DNA from: RBG-16-49-21 sp040768125
GTDB taxonomy: Bacteria; Spirochaetota; UBA4802; UBA5550
NCBI GenBank assembly: GCA_040768125.1
Contig: JAXGNG010000001.1
Span: forward strand, 1,678,956-1,742,955
Reading direction: 5' to 3'
Length of the DNA: 64,000 nt
Shown here: positions 7,585-15,432 of the stretch, piece after piece
How positions within the stretch are numbered: position 1 is the first letter of the stretch
Layout: each line of letters begins with the position of its first letter
The notes under the pieces: generated by a model
Databases searched by the model: none
Told to the model about the DNA's origin: nothing
What the model saw: only the letters and a program-made list of their open reading frames with translations
Translations under genes and position numbers: made by a program

Positions 7585-8823
7585 ATGACCTACACTGAAC
7601 TCGACCTTGATCTTACCGATGACCACGTGGCCCTGAAGGAGGCCGTTCGGAAGTTCTCCATGAATGTACTGAGGCCGGCGTCCCTTGAACTTGATAAAAT
7701 GACCGCGGAGCAGGTGATCGCCCCCGGCTCGCCCTACTGGGAATGCATGCGCAAGATGTACGAGCTGAACTACCACACGGTGCTCATTTCCGACGCCTAC
7801 GGGGGCCTCGGCCTCGATCCCCTGGGCGTGCATATATTCTGGGAGGAGCTCGCCTACGGCAGCGCGGGGTTCGCGGTCTCCCTGGGGTGCAGCTGCTTTA
7901 ATGCTTTTTACGCATCGATGATAGCAGAGGACAGGATCGTGGAAAAATATATCACGCCCTTTGTGGAGTGCCGGGATGCCAGTGTGATGAGCTGCTGGGG
8001 CATCACGGAGCCGGACCACGGATCCGACAACCTGATGCCCGCGACGACTTTTTTCCGTGATTCGAAGATCACCCAGCAGGTAAAAGTGAAAAAGAAGAAC
8101 GGTGAGTGGGTGATCAACGGCCAGAAGTCGGCCTGGATATCCAACGGCCCCGTGGCCAGCAACATATCCCTTTTCGTCAGCATTGATCCGAGCCTCGGCA
8201 TGTCGGGGGGCGGGATCTGTCTCGTGGACCTGGACCAGAAGGGCGTGAGCCGCGGAAAGCCCCTTGACAAGATGGGACAGCGCGAGCTTCCCCAGGGAGA
8301 GGTATTTTTCGACAATGCCGTCTGTCCCGCGGAGTTCATGATTGTTGACCCGGAAAGCTACGAGTTGATGACGGAGCTCACCCTGGCCCACGCCAACGCC
8401 ACCATGGGGGCCTACTTCACTGGCGTGGCCCAGGCGGCCTACGACCTGGCGCTCCAGTACTCGACCGAGAGGATACAGGGAGGGAAGCGTCTCTGCGACC
8501 ACCAGTGGGTCCAGAAAAAGCTTTTCGAAATGTTCACGAAAACCGCCACGGCGCGCTCCTTTTCCCGCGACGCCATGGTCTACAACATGAACACGACCCC
8601 CCCGGACGTGAAGTACTCCATTGCCTCGAAGATATACTGCACCCAGGCGGCCTTCGAGGTGACCAACGACGCGGTGCAGATATTCGGGGGCTATGGCCTC
8701 TCGAAGGAGCTGCCCATCGAAAAGCTCTTCCGCGACGCAAGGGCGGGACTCATCGAGGACGGATCGAACGACTCCCTCGGCATCACCGCCGGCTCCATGA
8801 TCATCAGGGAGGTGACGGGATGA
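7585..8823 (+). CDS. Acyl-CoA dehydrogenase family protein
   Basis: 412 residues. N-terminal helical domain, then the FAD/substrate segment CWGITEPDHGSDN, the central beta domain NGEWVINGQKSAWISNG and the C-terminal helices with FGGYGLSKELPIEKLFRDAR. At the position of the usual catalytic Glu (YEGT in medium-chain enzymes) the sequence reads IEDGSND, which puts Asp there, so the catalytic base or reaction may differ. AAGGAGGA precedes the ATG. The stop codon overlaps the start of the thiolase gene in an ATGATG arrangement, implying translational coupling. Confidence 0.88.
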   Translation: MTYTELDLDLTDDHVALKEAVRKFSMNVLRPASLELDKMTAEQVIAPGSPYWECMRKMYELNYHTVLISDAYGGLGLDPLGVHIFWEELAYGSAGFAVSLGCSCFNAFYASMIAEDRIVEKYITPFVECRDASVMSCWGITEPDHGSDNLMPATTFFRDSKITQQVKVKKKNGEWVINGQKSAWISNGPVASNISLFVSIDPSLGMSGGGICLVDLDQKGVSRGKPLDKMGQRELPQGEVFFDNAVCPAEFMIVDPESYELMTELTLAHANATMGAYFTGVAQAAYDLALQYSTERIQGGKRLCDHQWVQKKLFEMFTKTATARSFSRDAMVYNMNTTPPDVKYSIASKIYCTQAAFEVTNDAVQIFGGYGLSKELPIEKLFRDARAGLIEDGSNDSLGITAGSMIIREVTG

Positions 8824-10067
8824 TGGACCAGGTCTATATCATCGGTTCCGGGATGATCCGGTTCAACAAGTACCCCGAGGGGAACGTGAGGTCCATGGCG
8901 GAGGAGGCGATACTCCTGGCCCTCCAGGACGCCGGCCTTGAAAAGAAAGACCTCCAGGCGGCGTTTTTTTCAAACACCTTCTGGGGAATGTTCGACAACC
9001 AGCATTCGATCCGCGGCCAGGTGGTGTTCCGTGGCATGGGGATCGACAGGATCCCGGTGACCAATGTGGAAAACGCCTGCGCCGGGGCATCCACGGCCCT
9101 CCACGGGGCTTACACGGGGATACGCGCCGGTATGTTCGATATCGCCATCGCCGTGGGGTCCGAGAAGATCACCAACCCGAACAAGGGCATGTCCCTGGGG
9201 GCCTATGCCTCCTGCATGGACGTGGGGAACCTCGAGAAGCATATCAGCATGATCGTCGAGGTGGGGAAGTCCTTTAAGAATCTCACCATTCCGGATCAGG
9301 ACCCGTCGAAGCCGGGGGAGGGAAGGAGCATATTCATGGACGCCTATGCCATCGGCGCCCGGTGGCACATGGACCGCTTCGGATCAACGCAGCGCCAGCT
9401 TGCGGTGATCTGCGCGAAGAACCATTTCCACGGCTCGCTCAATCCTTTGTCACAGTACCAGCACGACATGTCCGTGGAGGAGGTCCTGGCGGACAGGGAG
9501 GTCGCCTGGCCCCTCACCCGGGCAATGTGCGCCCCCGTGGGGGACGGCGCCGCCGCGGCGATCGTCTGCTCGGAGCGGTTCCTGAAGCGCCTGACCGGCC
9601 CACGGGCCGTGAAGATTCGCGCCTCGGTCCTGGGGCAGGGGAGCGACCGGGACCTTGACGGGGAGGACATCGGCGAGCGACTGAGCCGCGAGGCCTATAA
9701 CGCGGCGGGCCTGGGGCCCGGGGACATTGACCTCGCAGAGCTCCACGACGCCACATCATGGGGGGAGCTCCACCAGACCGAGGTCATGGGCTTCTGCCCC
9801 CCGGGCGAGGGAGGTCCCTACGCGGAAACCGGGGCCACGCGCCTCGGGGGAGCGAGGCCGATCAACACGAGCGGGGGCCTTGAGTGCCGGGGCCATCCCA
9901 TTGGTGCGTCGGGACTCGCCCAGATACATGAGCTGGTGCTCCAGCTCCGCGGCGAGGCGGGGAAGCGCCAGGTCGAGGGGGCACGCATCGGCCTCGCGGA
10001 GAACGGCGGGGGGAATATCGGCGTCGAAGAGGCGGCCATGTGCATCCATATACTCGAGAAGGCGTGA
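8820..10067 (+). CDS. Thiolase (SCP2-thiolase type, catalytic residues present)
   Basis: 415 residues from ATG 8820; a second ATG follows at 8823. The nucleophilic Cys is present in NVENACAGAST (Cys87), the catalytic His in CRGHPIGASG, and the terminal NGGGNIG loop is intact, so this is a competent thiolase for acyl-CoA chain cleavage or condensation. It overlaps the end of the dehydrogenase gene. A GTG start of the next gene overlaps its own stop codon, so three genes are tightly coupled. It contrasts with the four thiolase-fold proteins at 47.6-60.2 kb, which all lack this Cys. Confidence 0.9.
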   Translation: MMDQVYIIGSGMIRFNKYPEGNVRSMAEEAILLALQDAGLEKKDLQAAFFSNTFWGMFDNQHSIRGQVVFRGMGIDRIPVTNVENACAGASTALHGAYTGIRAGMFDIAIAVGSEKITNPNKGMSLGAYASCMDVGNLEKHISMIVEVGKSFKNLTIPDQDPSKPGEGRSIFMDAYAIGARWHMDRFGSTQRQLAVICAKNHFHGSLNPLSQYQHDMSVEEVLADREVAWPLTRAMCAPVGDGAAAAIVCSERFLKRLTGPRAVKIRASVLGQGSDRDLDGEDIGERLSREAYNAAGLGPGDIDLAELHDATSWGELHQTEVMGFCPPGEGGPYAETGATRLGGARPINTSGGLECRGHPIGASGLAQIHELVLQLRGEAGKRQVEGARIGLAENGGGNIGVEEAAMCIHILEKA

Positions 10068-10879
10068 TCGTGGGGAAGTACGATCTCAGGGGGAAGCACG
10101 TTCTCATCACCGGCGCCTCGTCGGGTATCGGGAGGGAGATTGCGCGATGCGCCGCGGCGGAGGGGGCGCACTGCGCGCTCCACGCGCCGCCCTCCGAAAG
10201 GGAGGCACTCCGGGACCTGGCGCGGGAGCTTGAAGGGGCACACGGCGTGAGGACCTGGTGCTTTTTCGGCGATTTCGTGAAACCATCGGCCACGCGGAAG
10301 CTGCATGAAGAGGTTATGGCGAGGCTGCCCCGTGTCGACGTGCTGGTCAACAACGCGGGTGTCATGGCATACGGCAATTTCCATGAACTCCCGATGGATC
10401 GACTGGAAGACGTCGTCCGGGTCAACGCCATGGCCTACCTCTCCCTCATGCGGCTTGTTATTCCCGGCATGGTGTCCCGTCGTGACGGCAGGATCCTGAA
10501 CGTGAGCTCCACCTCGGCCTTCCAGCCGTGCCCCCACCACGCGGTGTACGGCGCGGCGAAGTCCCTGGTCCAGAACCTTTCCGAGGCGGTCAACCGGGAG
10601 CTCCGGGGAACCGTGGTGCGGATCATCGCCTTCTGCCCTTCCTATACCGATACGCCGCTGTTGAAAAGCGAGGGCTTCCCCGAGCGGGTCAGGTGGTATC
10701 GCGTGAGCGGCCTCCCGTCTCCTGCAACGGTTGCCCGCCATGGGATCAGGGCCCTGGTGAGGGGGAAGGCGGTATACATACCCGGATTGAGGAACAGGCT
10801 CATCCATACCGTGCTGAACAGGATGCTGCCCAGGAGGGCGATAGACTGGATATCGGATTTCGTTCTGAGGCCCGGGTGA
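10064..10879 (+). CDS. Short-chain dehydrogenase/reductase
   Basis: 271 residues from the GTG at 10064, which overlaps the thiolase stop (GTGA); GTG 10070 is an alternative start. The classical SDR elements are present: TGASSGIG for the dinucleotide, NNAG in VLVNNAGVMAYG, and the catalytic YGAAK with an upstream Ser in the NVSSTSAFQ region. As last gene of the operon it would oxidise or reduce a hydroxy/keto acyl intermediate, the natural step between dehydrogenase/hydration and thiolase. The C-terminal region is unusually basic (RLIHTVLNRMLPRR), suggesting membrane or lipid contact. Confidence 0.9.
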   Translation: MIVGKYDLRGKHVLITGASSGIGREIARCAAAEGAHCALHAPPSEREALRDLARELEGAHGVRTWCFFGDFVKPSATRKLHEEVMARLPRVDVLVNNAGVMAYGNFHELPMDRLEDVVRVNAMAYLSLMRLVIPGMVSRRDGRILNVSSTSAFQPCPHHAVYGAAKSLVQNLSEAVNRELRGTVVRIIAFCPSYTDTPLLKSEGFPERVRWYRVSGLPSPATVARHGIRALVRGKAVYIPGLRNRLIHTVLNRMLPRRAIDWISDFVLRPG

Positions 10880-10910
10880 TCGAGGCGATCCCCAGGGCAT
10901 TTGTGTCGCT

Positions 10911-13127
10911 TCAGGAGGGCCGGGACTCCGGGGCCGATTCATCCAGGTTCTGGATGAGTCCTTTCAGTTCACCCGCCTTTTCGTTCAAAACCCTGATGAA
11001 TTGATGGATCTTCACGTTCGAGGCGGCGATATCGTTCGCCATGGTGGCCAGGCTCTGGATGGTCGTCGCGCCCTCCATCATGCCGTTCTTCTGTTCTCCC
11101 GTGGCGATGGAGATGACTTTTGACTGGTTCTTGATGACGTCGGACTGCGCCACGAGCCGGCCGATGGCCTCCTCCTGCCTGGACAATGCGCTTTTCACCG
11201 TGTCGATCCGGTCGTTGATGCCCGTCACGAGCCGGGCGACGTCGCTGGTTGACTGTTTCGTCATGGTGACGATCTCTATGCCGCGGCGGATGTCCACGGA
11301 TATTTTCTCCACCTGGCTCGAGATCCGCTTCGAGTTGTCCGACGTGGCGGTGGCGAGCTTGCCGATCTCGTCGGCCACCACGGCGAATCCCCTGCCGTGC
11401 TCCCCCGCCCGGGCGGCCTCGATGGCCGCGTTGAGGGAGAGAAGGTTGATCTTGTCGGAAATATCGTTGATGAGGGATATGATCTCCGTGATGTCCCGTC
11501 CCCCGACGTTGATGATCTCCATCATCTCCGTCATGCCGGTCAGGTCCCTGTCGGTCTTCTCGGTGAAGCGGATGATGTCGGTCATGCCCCCGAGGACCGC
11601 CTGGCTGGTCTGCTTCACCTCGCCCTGGGTCTCGATCAGTATGGCGGACATGTCCCGTATGGTCTCGCCCTCTTTCGCCAGGGTCGACATCGATTGGTCG
11701 ATCGATTCCGTCGTGGAGGTCAGTTCCTCGAAGGACGCGGCCATCTCCTCGGCGTGGGCCGCCTGGTTCTGGGCCACGTGGCTGAAGGTTTCCACGATTT
11801 CAGACTGCTCCGAGCTTACCTGGTAGAGTTCGTTCGACATCGTTTCCGCCTTCTCGAAAATCCTGAGAAGGTGTTCCGTTTTTTCCTCGAGCTTCCTGGA
11901 AACCCTTTTCAGCGAATTCGTCATCATCGATATCCTGTCCGCCATGGCGATGGAGAGGAGCACGGCCTGGAATGCCGCGCCGACCAGCACGCCGTGCTTG
12001 GTCATGAATGTCTCGGGAAGGAAGGAGAAGGTCTTCACTCCATAGACCAGGTCCCCGGCGATGAGGCCGAACCAGGAGATGAGGAAAAAGAGGGCGGGTC
12101 GGTACCCGCTGCGCCAGTCGATGAAGGCGGCCAGGAGGAGCACCGGGGCGTAGAGGACCATCAGCACGACGGTGAAGATAATGGATATGAAATAGTCAAC
12201 CGTCAGGGCCAGGAGAAGCGAGAGGCAACCGAGGCCGATGAAGACGAGGAGTATCCTGTCAAGGCGCGGCACGTTCGTCTTCGTGCGCAGGAAATCCCTG
12301 GCGAAGAGGGCGCTGAAGATCGCCACGAGGCTCACGAAGAAGGGAACCGACCGTTTCCCCCACCAGGGAAGGTCGGGCCAGAGATACTGGAAGGAGATGC
12401 CGTTTTCCGCCATGATGAACAGGACCAGGGCCGACATGTGCAGCACCAGGAAGAGATAGCTCCTGTCCCTCGTGGATATGCAGATGATCGTGTTATAGAG
12501 GATCATCACGATGATGAAGCCGTAGAAGAGCCCCAGGAAGAGCCGCGTCCATTCCGTGCGCACTTCGCGGGCCCGGTAGGTCATGAGCCTCACGGGAAGG
12601 GCGAAGGAGTCTTTGGTCTGGACGCGGAGATAGTAGACGCTGACCTTCCCCGGTTCGGGAGTGATCGGGAAGATAATATGTTCGCTCGGGATTTCCCTGG
12701 CGCTGAAGGGGAGTAGCTGCCCCTGCTTTTTCTCGCGATATCCACCCCCCGCGGGGATAAACAGGGATACATGGTCGAGGAGGGCGTACTCTATCGAGAG
12801 AAGCCACTGGACGCGTGACGCGCCGGGGTTGATGGCAAACCGGAACCAGTAGGTGGACCTTGTGTAACCGAAGTTGACGTAGGAATCGGGGGGGAGGTCG
12901 CTCCTGAATTTTTCCCTGAACTCCGGCGATAACACCTCTTCGATGGTCAGCACGGCGCCGCGATCTTCAAGATAGGAAATGTACCGGCCGGTTAATTCGA
13001 TATCCTCACGGTCGGGTTGAAGCTTCAGGGTTTCCTGGGCCTTCAGAGACGTCCGGGGAAACATACAAAAGGCGAGTATGCCGAGCGCCGTCATCGAGAC
13101 AGCGGTAATCTTCATTCTTCTTGCCAT
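10911..13127 (-). CDS. 7TMR-DISM methyl-accepting chemotaxis protein
   Basis: 738 residues from ATG 13127; a GTG lies 12 bp upstream and another ATG 12 bp downstream. A hydrophobic N-terminal segment is followed by an extracytoplasmic DISMED2-like beta domain (about 35-170), seven transmembrane segments (about 185-395), a coiled coil and a complete chemoreceptor signalling domain. The kinase-contact hairpin tip is obvious (AAIEAARAGEHGRGF). The 7TMR-DISM sensor is typical of spirochaetes, Bacteroidetes and deltaproteobacteria, where it may bind carbohydrates or other ligands; coupling it to an MCP output is less common than to kinases or cyclases. It is convergent with the SDR gene, 31 bp away. 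Confidence 0.88.
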   Translation of the reverse strand: MARRMKITAVSMTALGILAFCMFPRTSLKAQETLKLQPDREDIELTGRYISYLEDRGAVLTIEEVLSPEFREKFRSDLPPDSYVNFGYTRSTYWFRFAINPGASRVQWLLSIEYALLDHVSLFIPAGGGYREKKQGQLLPFSAREIPSEHIIFPITPEPGKVSVYYLRVQTKDSFALPVRLMTYRAREVRTEWTRLFLGLFYGFIIVMILYNTIICISTRDRSYLFLVLHMSALVLFIMAENGISFQYLWPDLPWWGKRSVPFFVSLVAIFSALFARDFLRTKTNVPRLDRILLVFIGLGCLSLLLALTVDYFISIIFTVVLMVLYAPVLLLAAFIDWRSGYRPALFFLISWFGLIAGDLVYGVKTFSFLPETFMTKHGVLVGAAFQAVLLSIAMADRISMMTNSLKRVSRKLEEKTEHLLRIFEKAETMSNELYQVSSEQSEIVETFSHVAQNQAAHAEEMAASFEELTSTTESIDQSMSTLAKEGETIRDMSAILIETQGEVKQTSQAVLGGMTDIIRFTEKTDRDLTGMTEMMEIINVGGRDITEIISLINDISDKINLLSLNAAIEAARAGEHGRGFAVVADEIGKLATATSDNSKRISSQVEKISVDIRRGIEIVTMTKQSTSDVARLVTGINDRIDTVKSALSRQEEAIGRLVAQSDVIKNQSKVISIATGEQKNGMMEGATTIQSLATMANDIAASNVKIHQFIRVLNEKAGELKGLIQNLDESAPESRPS

Positions 13128-13385
13128 TGCTTCCAACACATTTTTGTAGAGTAGTATACCCCCGGGGGGCTGGCGTCAAGAATAATTGAGGCCCGGCGTC
13201 ATTAATTGCCGGCACATCGCTGGTCGCCGTCCAGCGCGCGGTGACGGCGTGAAGGGATAACATGCGTTATGCATTACGGCCGGGCCGGCGCGGCGGTCCC
13301 GGGCATACGCACGCCGGGGCGCGCCAGTTTTATTGTTGATTTTTTCATGACCGGGATGCCAGGGTGGTCGTCGGAGGTGGCGCCG

Positions 13386-13892
13386 GTGATACCCGTCATT
13401 ACCATCGTGGGCTGGTCGGGGAGCGGCAAAACGACCCTGATCGAGAAGCTGATCCCGGAGCTCCGGAACCGGGGGTACCGCGTCGCCACGGTCAAGCACC
13501 AGGGGGGCGCCTTCGAGATGGACCGCGAGGGGAAGGACACCTGGCGTCATCGCCGCGCCGGGGCGGTCTGCACGGTCATATCGTCACCCTCGGGCCTTGC
13601 CCTTGTCCGGGACATGGATCGTGACGCCTCCCTTGACGAGATCAGGGAACGCTTCATCCATGACGCGGACATCATCCTGGGCGAGGGCTTCAAGAAGGAG
13701 GGATGGCCGAAGATCGAGGTGTTCCGCGACGGCCCGAACCCGGAGCCGATCTTCGCACGGAGCGACGACCTGGTCGCCATGGTGAGCGACCGGTCCCGGG
13801 AGACGAAGGCCCCCTGCCTTGGCCTCGAGGACGTGAAGGGTCTCGCGGACCTTATCGAGGATCGTTTTTTTCCCGGATCGAAACGCCACTGA
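13386..13892 (+). CDS. mobB: Molybdopterin-guanine dinucleotide biosynthesis protein B
   Basis: 168 residues. MobB is a GTP-binding partner of MobA in attaching GMP to molybdopterin. The Walker A motif is VGWSGSGKTT, followed by the family segments ATVKHQGG and FEMDREGKDTWRHRRAGA, and GEGFKKEGWPKIEV. The start is placed at GTG 13386, eight bases after GGAGG; this gives the usual N-terminus (VIPVITIVGWSGSGK), whereas upstream ATGs at 13347 and 13356 add an atypical extension. Its presence implies a molybdo- or tungstoenzyme elsewhere. It is followed after 19 bp by coaE. Confidence 0.93.
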   Translation: MIPVITIVGWSGSGKTTLIEKLIPELRNRGYRVATVKHQGGAFEMDREGKDTWRHRRAGAVCTVISSPSGLALVRDMDRDASLDEIRERFIHDADIILGEGFKKEGWPKIEVFRDGPNPEPIFARSDDLVAMVSDRSRETKAPCLGLEDVKGLADLIEDRFFPGSKRH

Positions 13893-13911
13893 TGCATGGA
13901 GAATGGTCCCC

Positions 13912-14547
13912 ATGTCGATTGACAGCGGATTTCTGAAAAACTGCTTTGCCCTCACGGGCTCCATCGCCACGGGAAAATCGGCCGTGGCGGCGATGCTGCG
14001 CGACCTTGGGGCGCATATCATCGATACCGACCTGGTGGCCCGGGAGGTGGTCGAGCCGGGGGAGCCCGCCCTTGAGGAGATACGGGCCCGTTTCGGCGAG
14101 GGCGTGATCAACGGCGACGGGACCCTCGACCGCGAGAGGCTCCGCGGGGAGATCATCCGCGATCCCGAAAAGCGGGAGGCGCTGAACCGTATCACCCATC
14201 CCCGGATCAACGCCGTCGTGATGAAGCGCATCGCGGAATACAACGAGAGGAAGGACGGGATGCCGGTCATCATCGACGTCCCCCTCCTCTACGAGTCGGG
14301 GTGGGACCGGTTCTTTCCCCGGGTCATCCTGGTCTATGCGCCGGTTCCCGTACAGGTGGAGCGCCTCATGGCGCGGGACGGCCTGGACCGGCCCACGGCG
14401 GAGCTCACCATCGCCGCCCAGATGGGCATCGAGGAAAAAAAGGGGAAGGCCCCCCACGTGATCGACAACTCGGGGAGCCTGGAGGAAACCCGGAAACAGG
14501 TGGAAAGGCTTTTCGCCGCGCTCCGGGGAATGACCGCGGGCCGATGA
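13912..14547 (+). CDS. coaE: Dephospho-CoA kinase
   Basis: 211 residues, the normal length. It performs the last step of CoA synthesis, phosphorylating the 3'-hydroxyl of dephospho-CoA. The P-loop is GSIATGKS, followed by DTDLVAREVV and the family segment ITHPRI. GGAG lies 10 bases before the ATG at 13912; an in-frame ATG at 13903 is too close to it. Placement beside mobB is probably incidental co-transcription, although CoA supply suits a region full of acyl-CoA enzymes. Confidence 0.95.
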   Translation: MSIDSGFLKNCFALTGSIATGKSAVAAMLRDLGAHIIDTDLVAREVVEPGEPALEEIRARFGEGVINGDGTLDRERLRGEIIRDPEKREALNRITHPRINAVVMKRIAEYNERKDGMPVIIDVPLLYESGWDRFFPRVILVYAPVPVQVERLMARDGLDRPTAELTIAAQMGIEEKKGKAPHVIDNSGSLEETRKQVERLFAALRGMTAGR

Positions 14548-14559
14548 GCCGCCGCGACG

Positions 14560-14778
14560 TTACTCCAGGCCCTTCCACGCGTTGATTTCCGGGTTGTCGT
14601 TGCAGGCTTTGCAGAACACGTGGACGTCGCCGTTGCCGCACCCGTGGCACCAGATGTCGAAGACGCGGCAGTCCCCGCAGAGGGGGGCGTCGCACCCGTC
14701 GCAGTAGACCACGGCCTCCTTCTTCCCGCAGATTTTGCAGGTCACGTCATGGGCCAGGCGTATCCTGTGTATCGCCAT
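14560..14778 (-). CDS. Small zinc-ribbon/B-box-like protein
   Basis: 72 residues with ten cysteines arranged as CKICGKKEAVVYCDGC, LCGDCRVFDIWCHGCG and FCKAC, plus interspersed His. This strongly suggests two or three bound zinc ions, similar to B-box or treble-clef small proteins. It starts 9 bp after the stop of the preceding minus-strand gene, so it belongs to the MarR-GMC operon as its last gene. No enzymatic residues are visible. It could be an adaptor or metal-handling protein, and homologous small Cys-rich proteins occur in deltaproteobacteria. Function unknown. Confidence 0.7.
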   Translation of the reverse strand: MAIHRIRLAHDVTCKICGKKEAVVYCDGCDAPLCGDCRVFDIWCHGCGNGDVHVFCKACNDNPEINAWKGLE

Positions 14779-14787
14779 TCGATTACC

Positions 14788-15432
14788 TCACGGCTCGTCG
14801 GCGCCGACCCATTGTTTCGCCTGGCCGTGGAGGATGAAGGGCATCGGGTTCAGGGTGCCGCCGCTCGCCGCCATGGCACCCATGCCGAGGTAGAGGCCGC
14901 CGTTGATTCTCCGTATTTCGTCGCGCATGGAGTGGAGCAGGATGCCGTTGTCATAGGCGCTGTAATCGAGATAAAAGGACTCCTTCCCGTCATACTTCGA
15001 CGCGGCGATCGAGGTCTTCATCTTTTTAACCCGCACGACGGATTCCTCGCCCTTCCTGAAAATATTATAGCCGGAACCTTCGGCGGGCGAAAAGGCCTTT
15101 CCCTCCCATTTTCCGGGGCCGAAGAGGTACGCCACGTACAGCTTCGATGCGGGGCCCAGGATGCCGCAGCCGGGCATGAGCGCCAGGTATTCGCCCTTCA
15201 TTTCATCGTACCGGGGCGCCTTCGCGGCGTAGAAGAGCTGCATCACCTCGGCGCGGCTGAGACGGGTGATGTCTTCGACCGTGGCCTTTTCCGCCGGTAC
15301 GCCCAGGATCTGTTCGATGCTCTGACCCCCGTAGCCGCCGCATCCCGCCTGGGCGATGTTGATGCCCGTCAGGAGCGCGCTGACCAGTATGAGTATGCCG
15401 ATGCCGATGAGTATTTTTTTTGCAATTTTCAT
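14788..15432 (-). CDS. Secreted or membrane-anchored protein of unknown function, independent start inside the longer frame
   Basis: 214 residues if translated from the ATG at 15432, which has a strong AAAAGGAG eight bases upstream. The N-terminus is a classic signal or anchor: two Lys pairs, a hydrophobic core ILIGIGILILVSALL, then AQAGCGG, which may be a signal peptidase I site (after AQA) or an atypical lipobox. The mature part contains short helices (QILGVPAEKATVEDITRLSR) and a beta-rich C-terminal half. I do not recognise the family. An exported domain is hard to reconcile with fusion to a cytosolic FAD enzyme, so a separate protein is the more natural reading. Confidence 0.6.
   Translation of the reverse strand: MKIAKKILIGIGILILVSALLTGINIAQAGCGGYGGQSIEQILGVPAEKATVEDITRLSRAEVMQLFYAAKAPRYDEMKGEYLALMPGCGILGPASKLYVAYLFGPGKWEGKAFSPAEGSGYNIFRKGEESVVRVKKMKTSIAASKYDGKESFYLDYSAYDNGILLHSMRDEIRRINGGLYLGMGAMAASGGTLNPMPFILHGQAKQWVGADEP

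Noticed and set aside
6931..8502. A 523-codon open frame on the minus strand
   Set aside because: It is opposite the acyl-CoA ligase and dehydrogenase genes and spans the gap between them. The translation is low in recognisable motifs and typical of GC-rich antisense frames.
11397..12716. A 439-codon open frame on the plus strand
   Set aside because: It is antisense to the chemoreceptor gene, which has conserved sensor and signalling domains.
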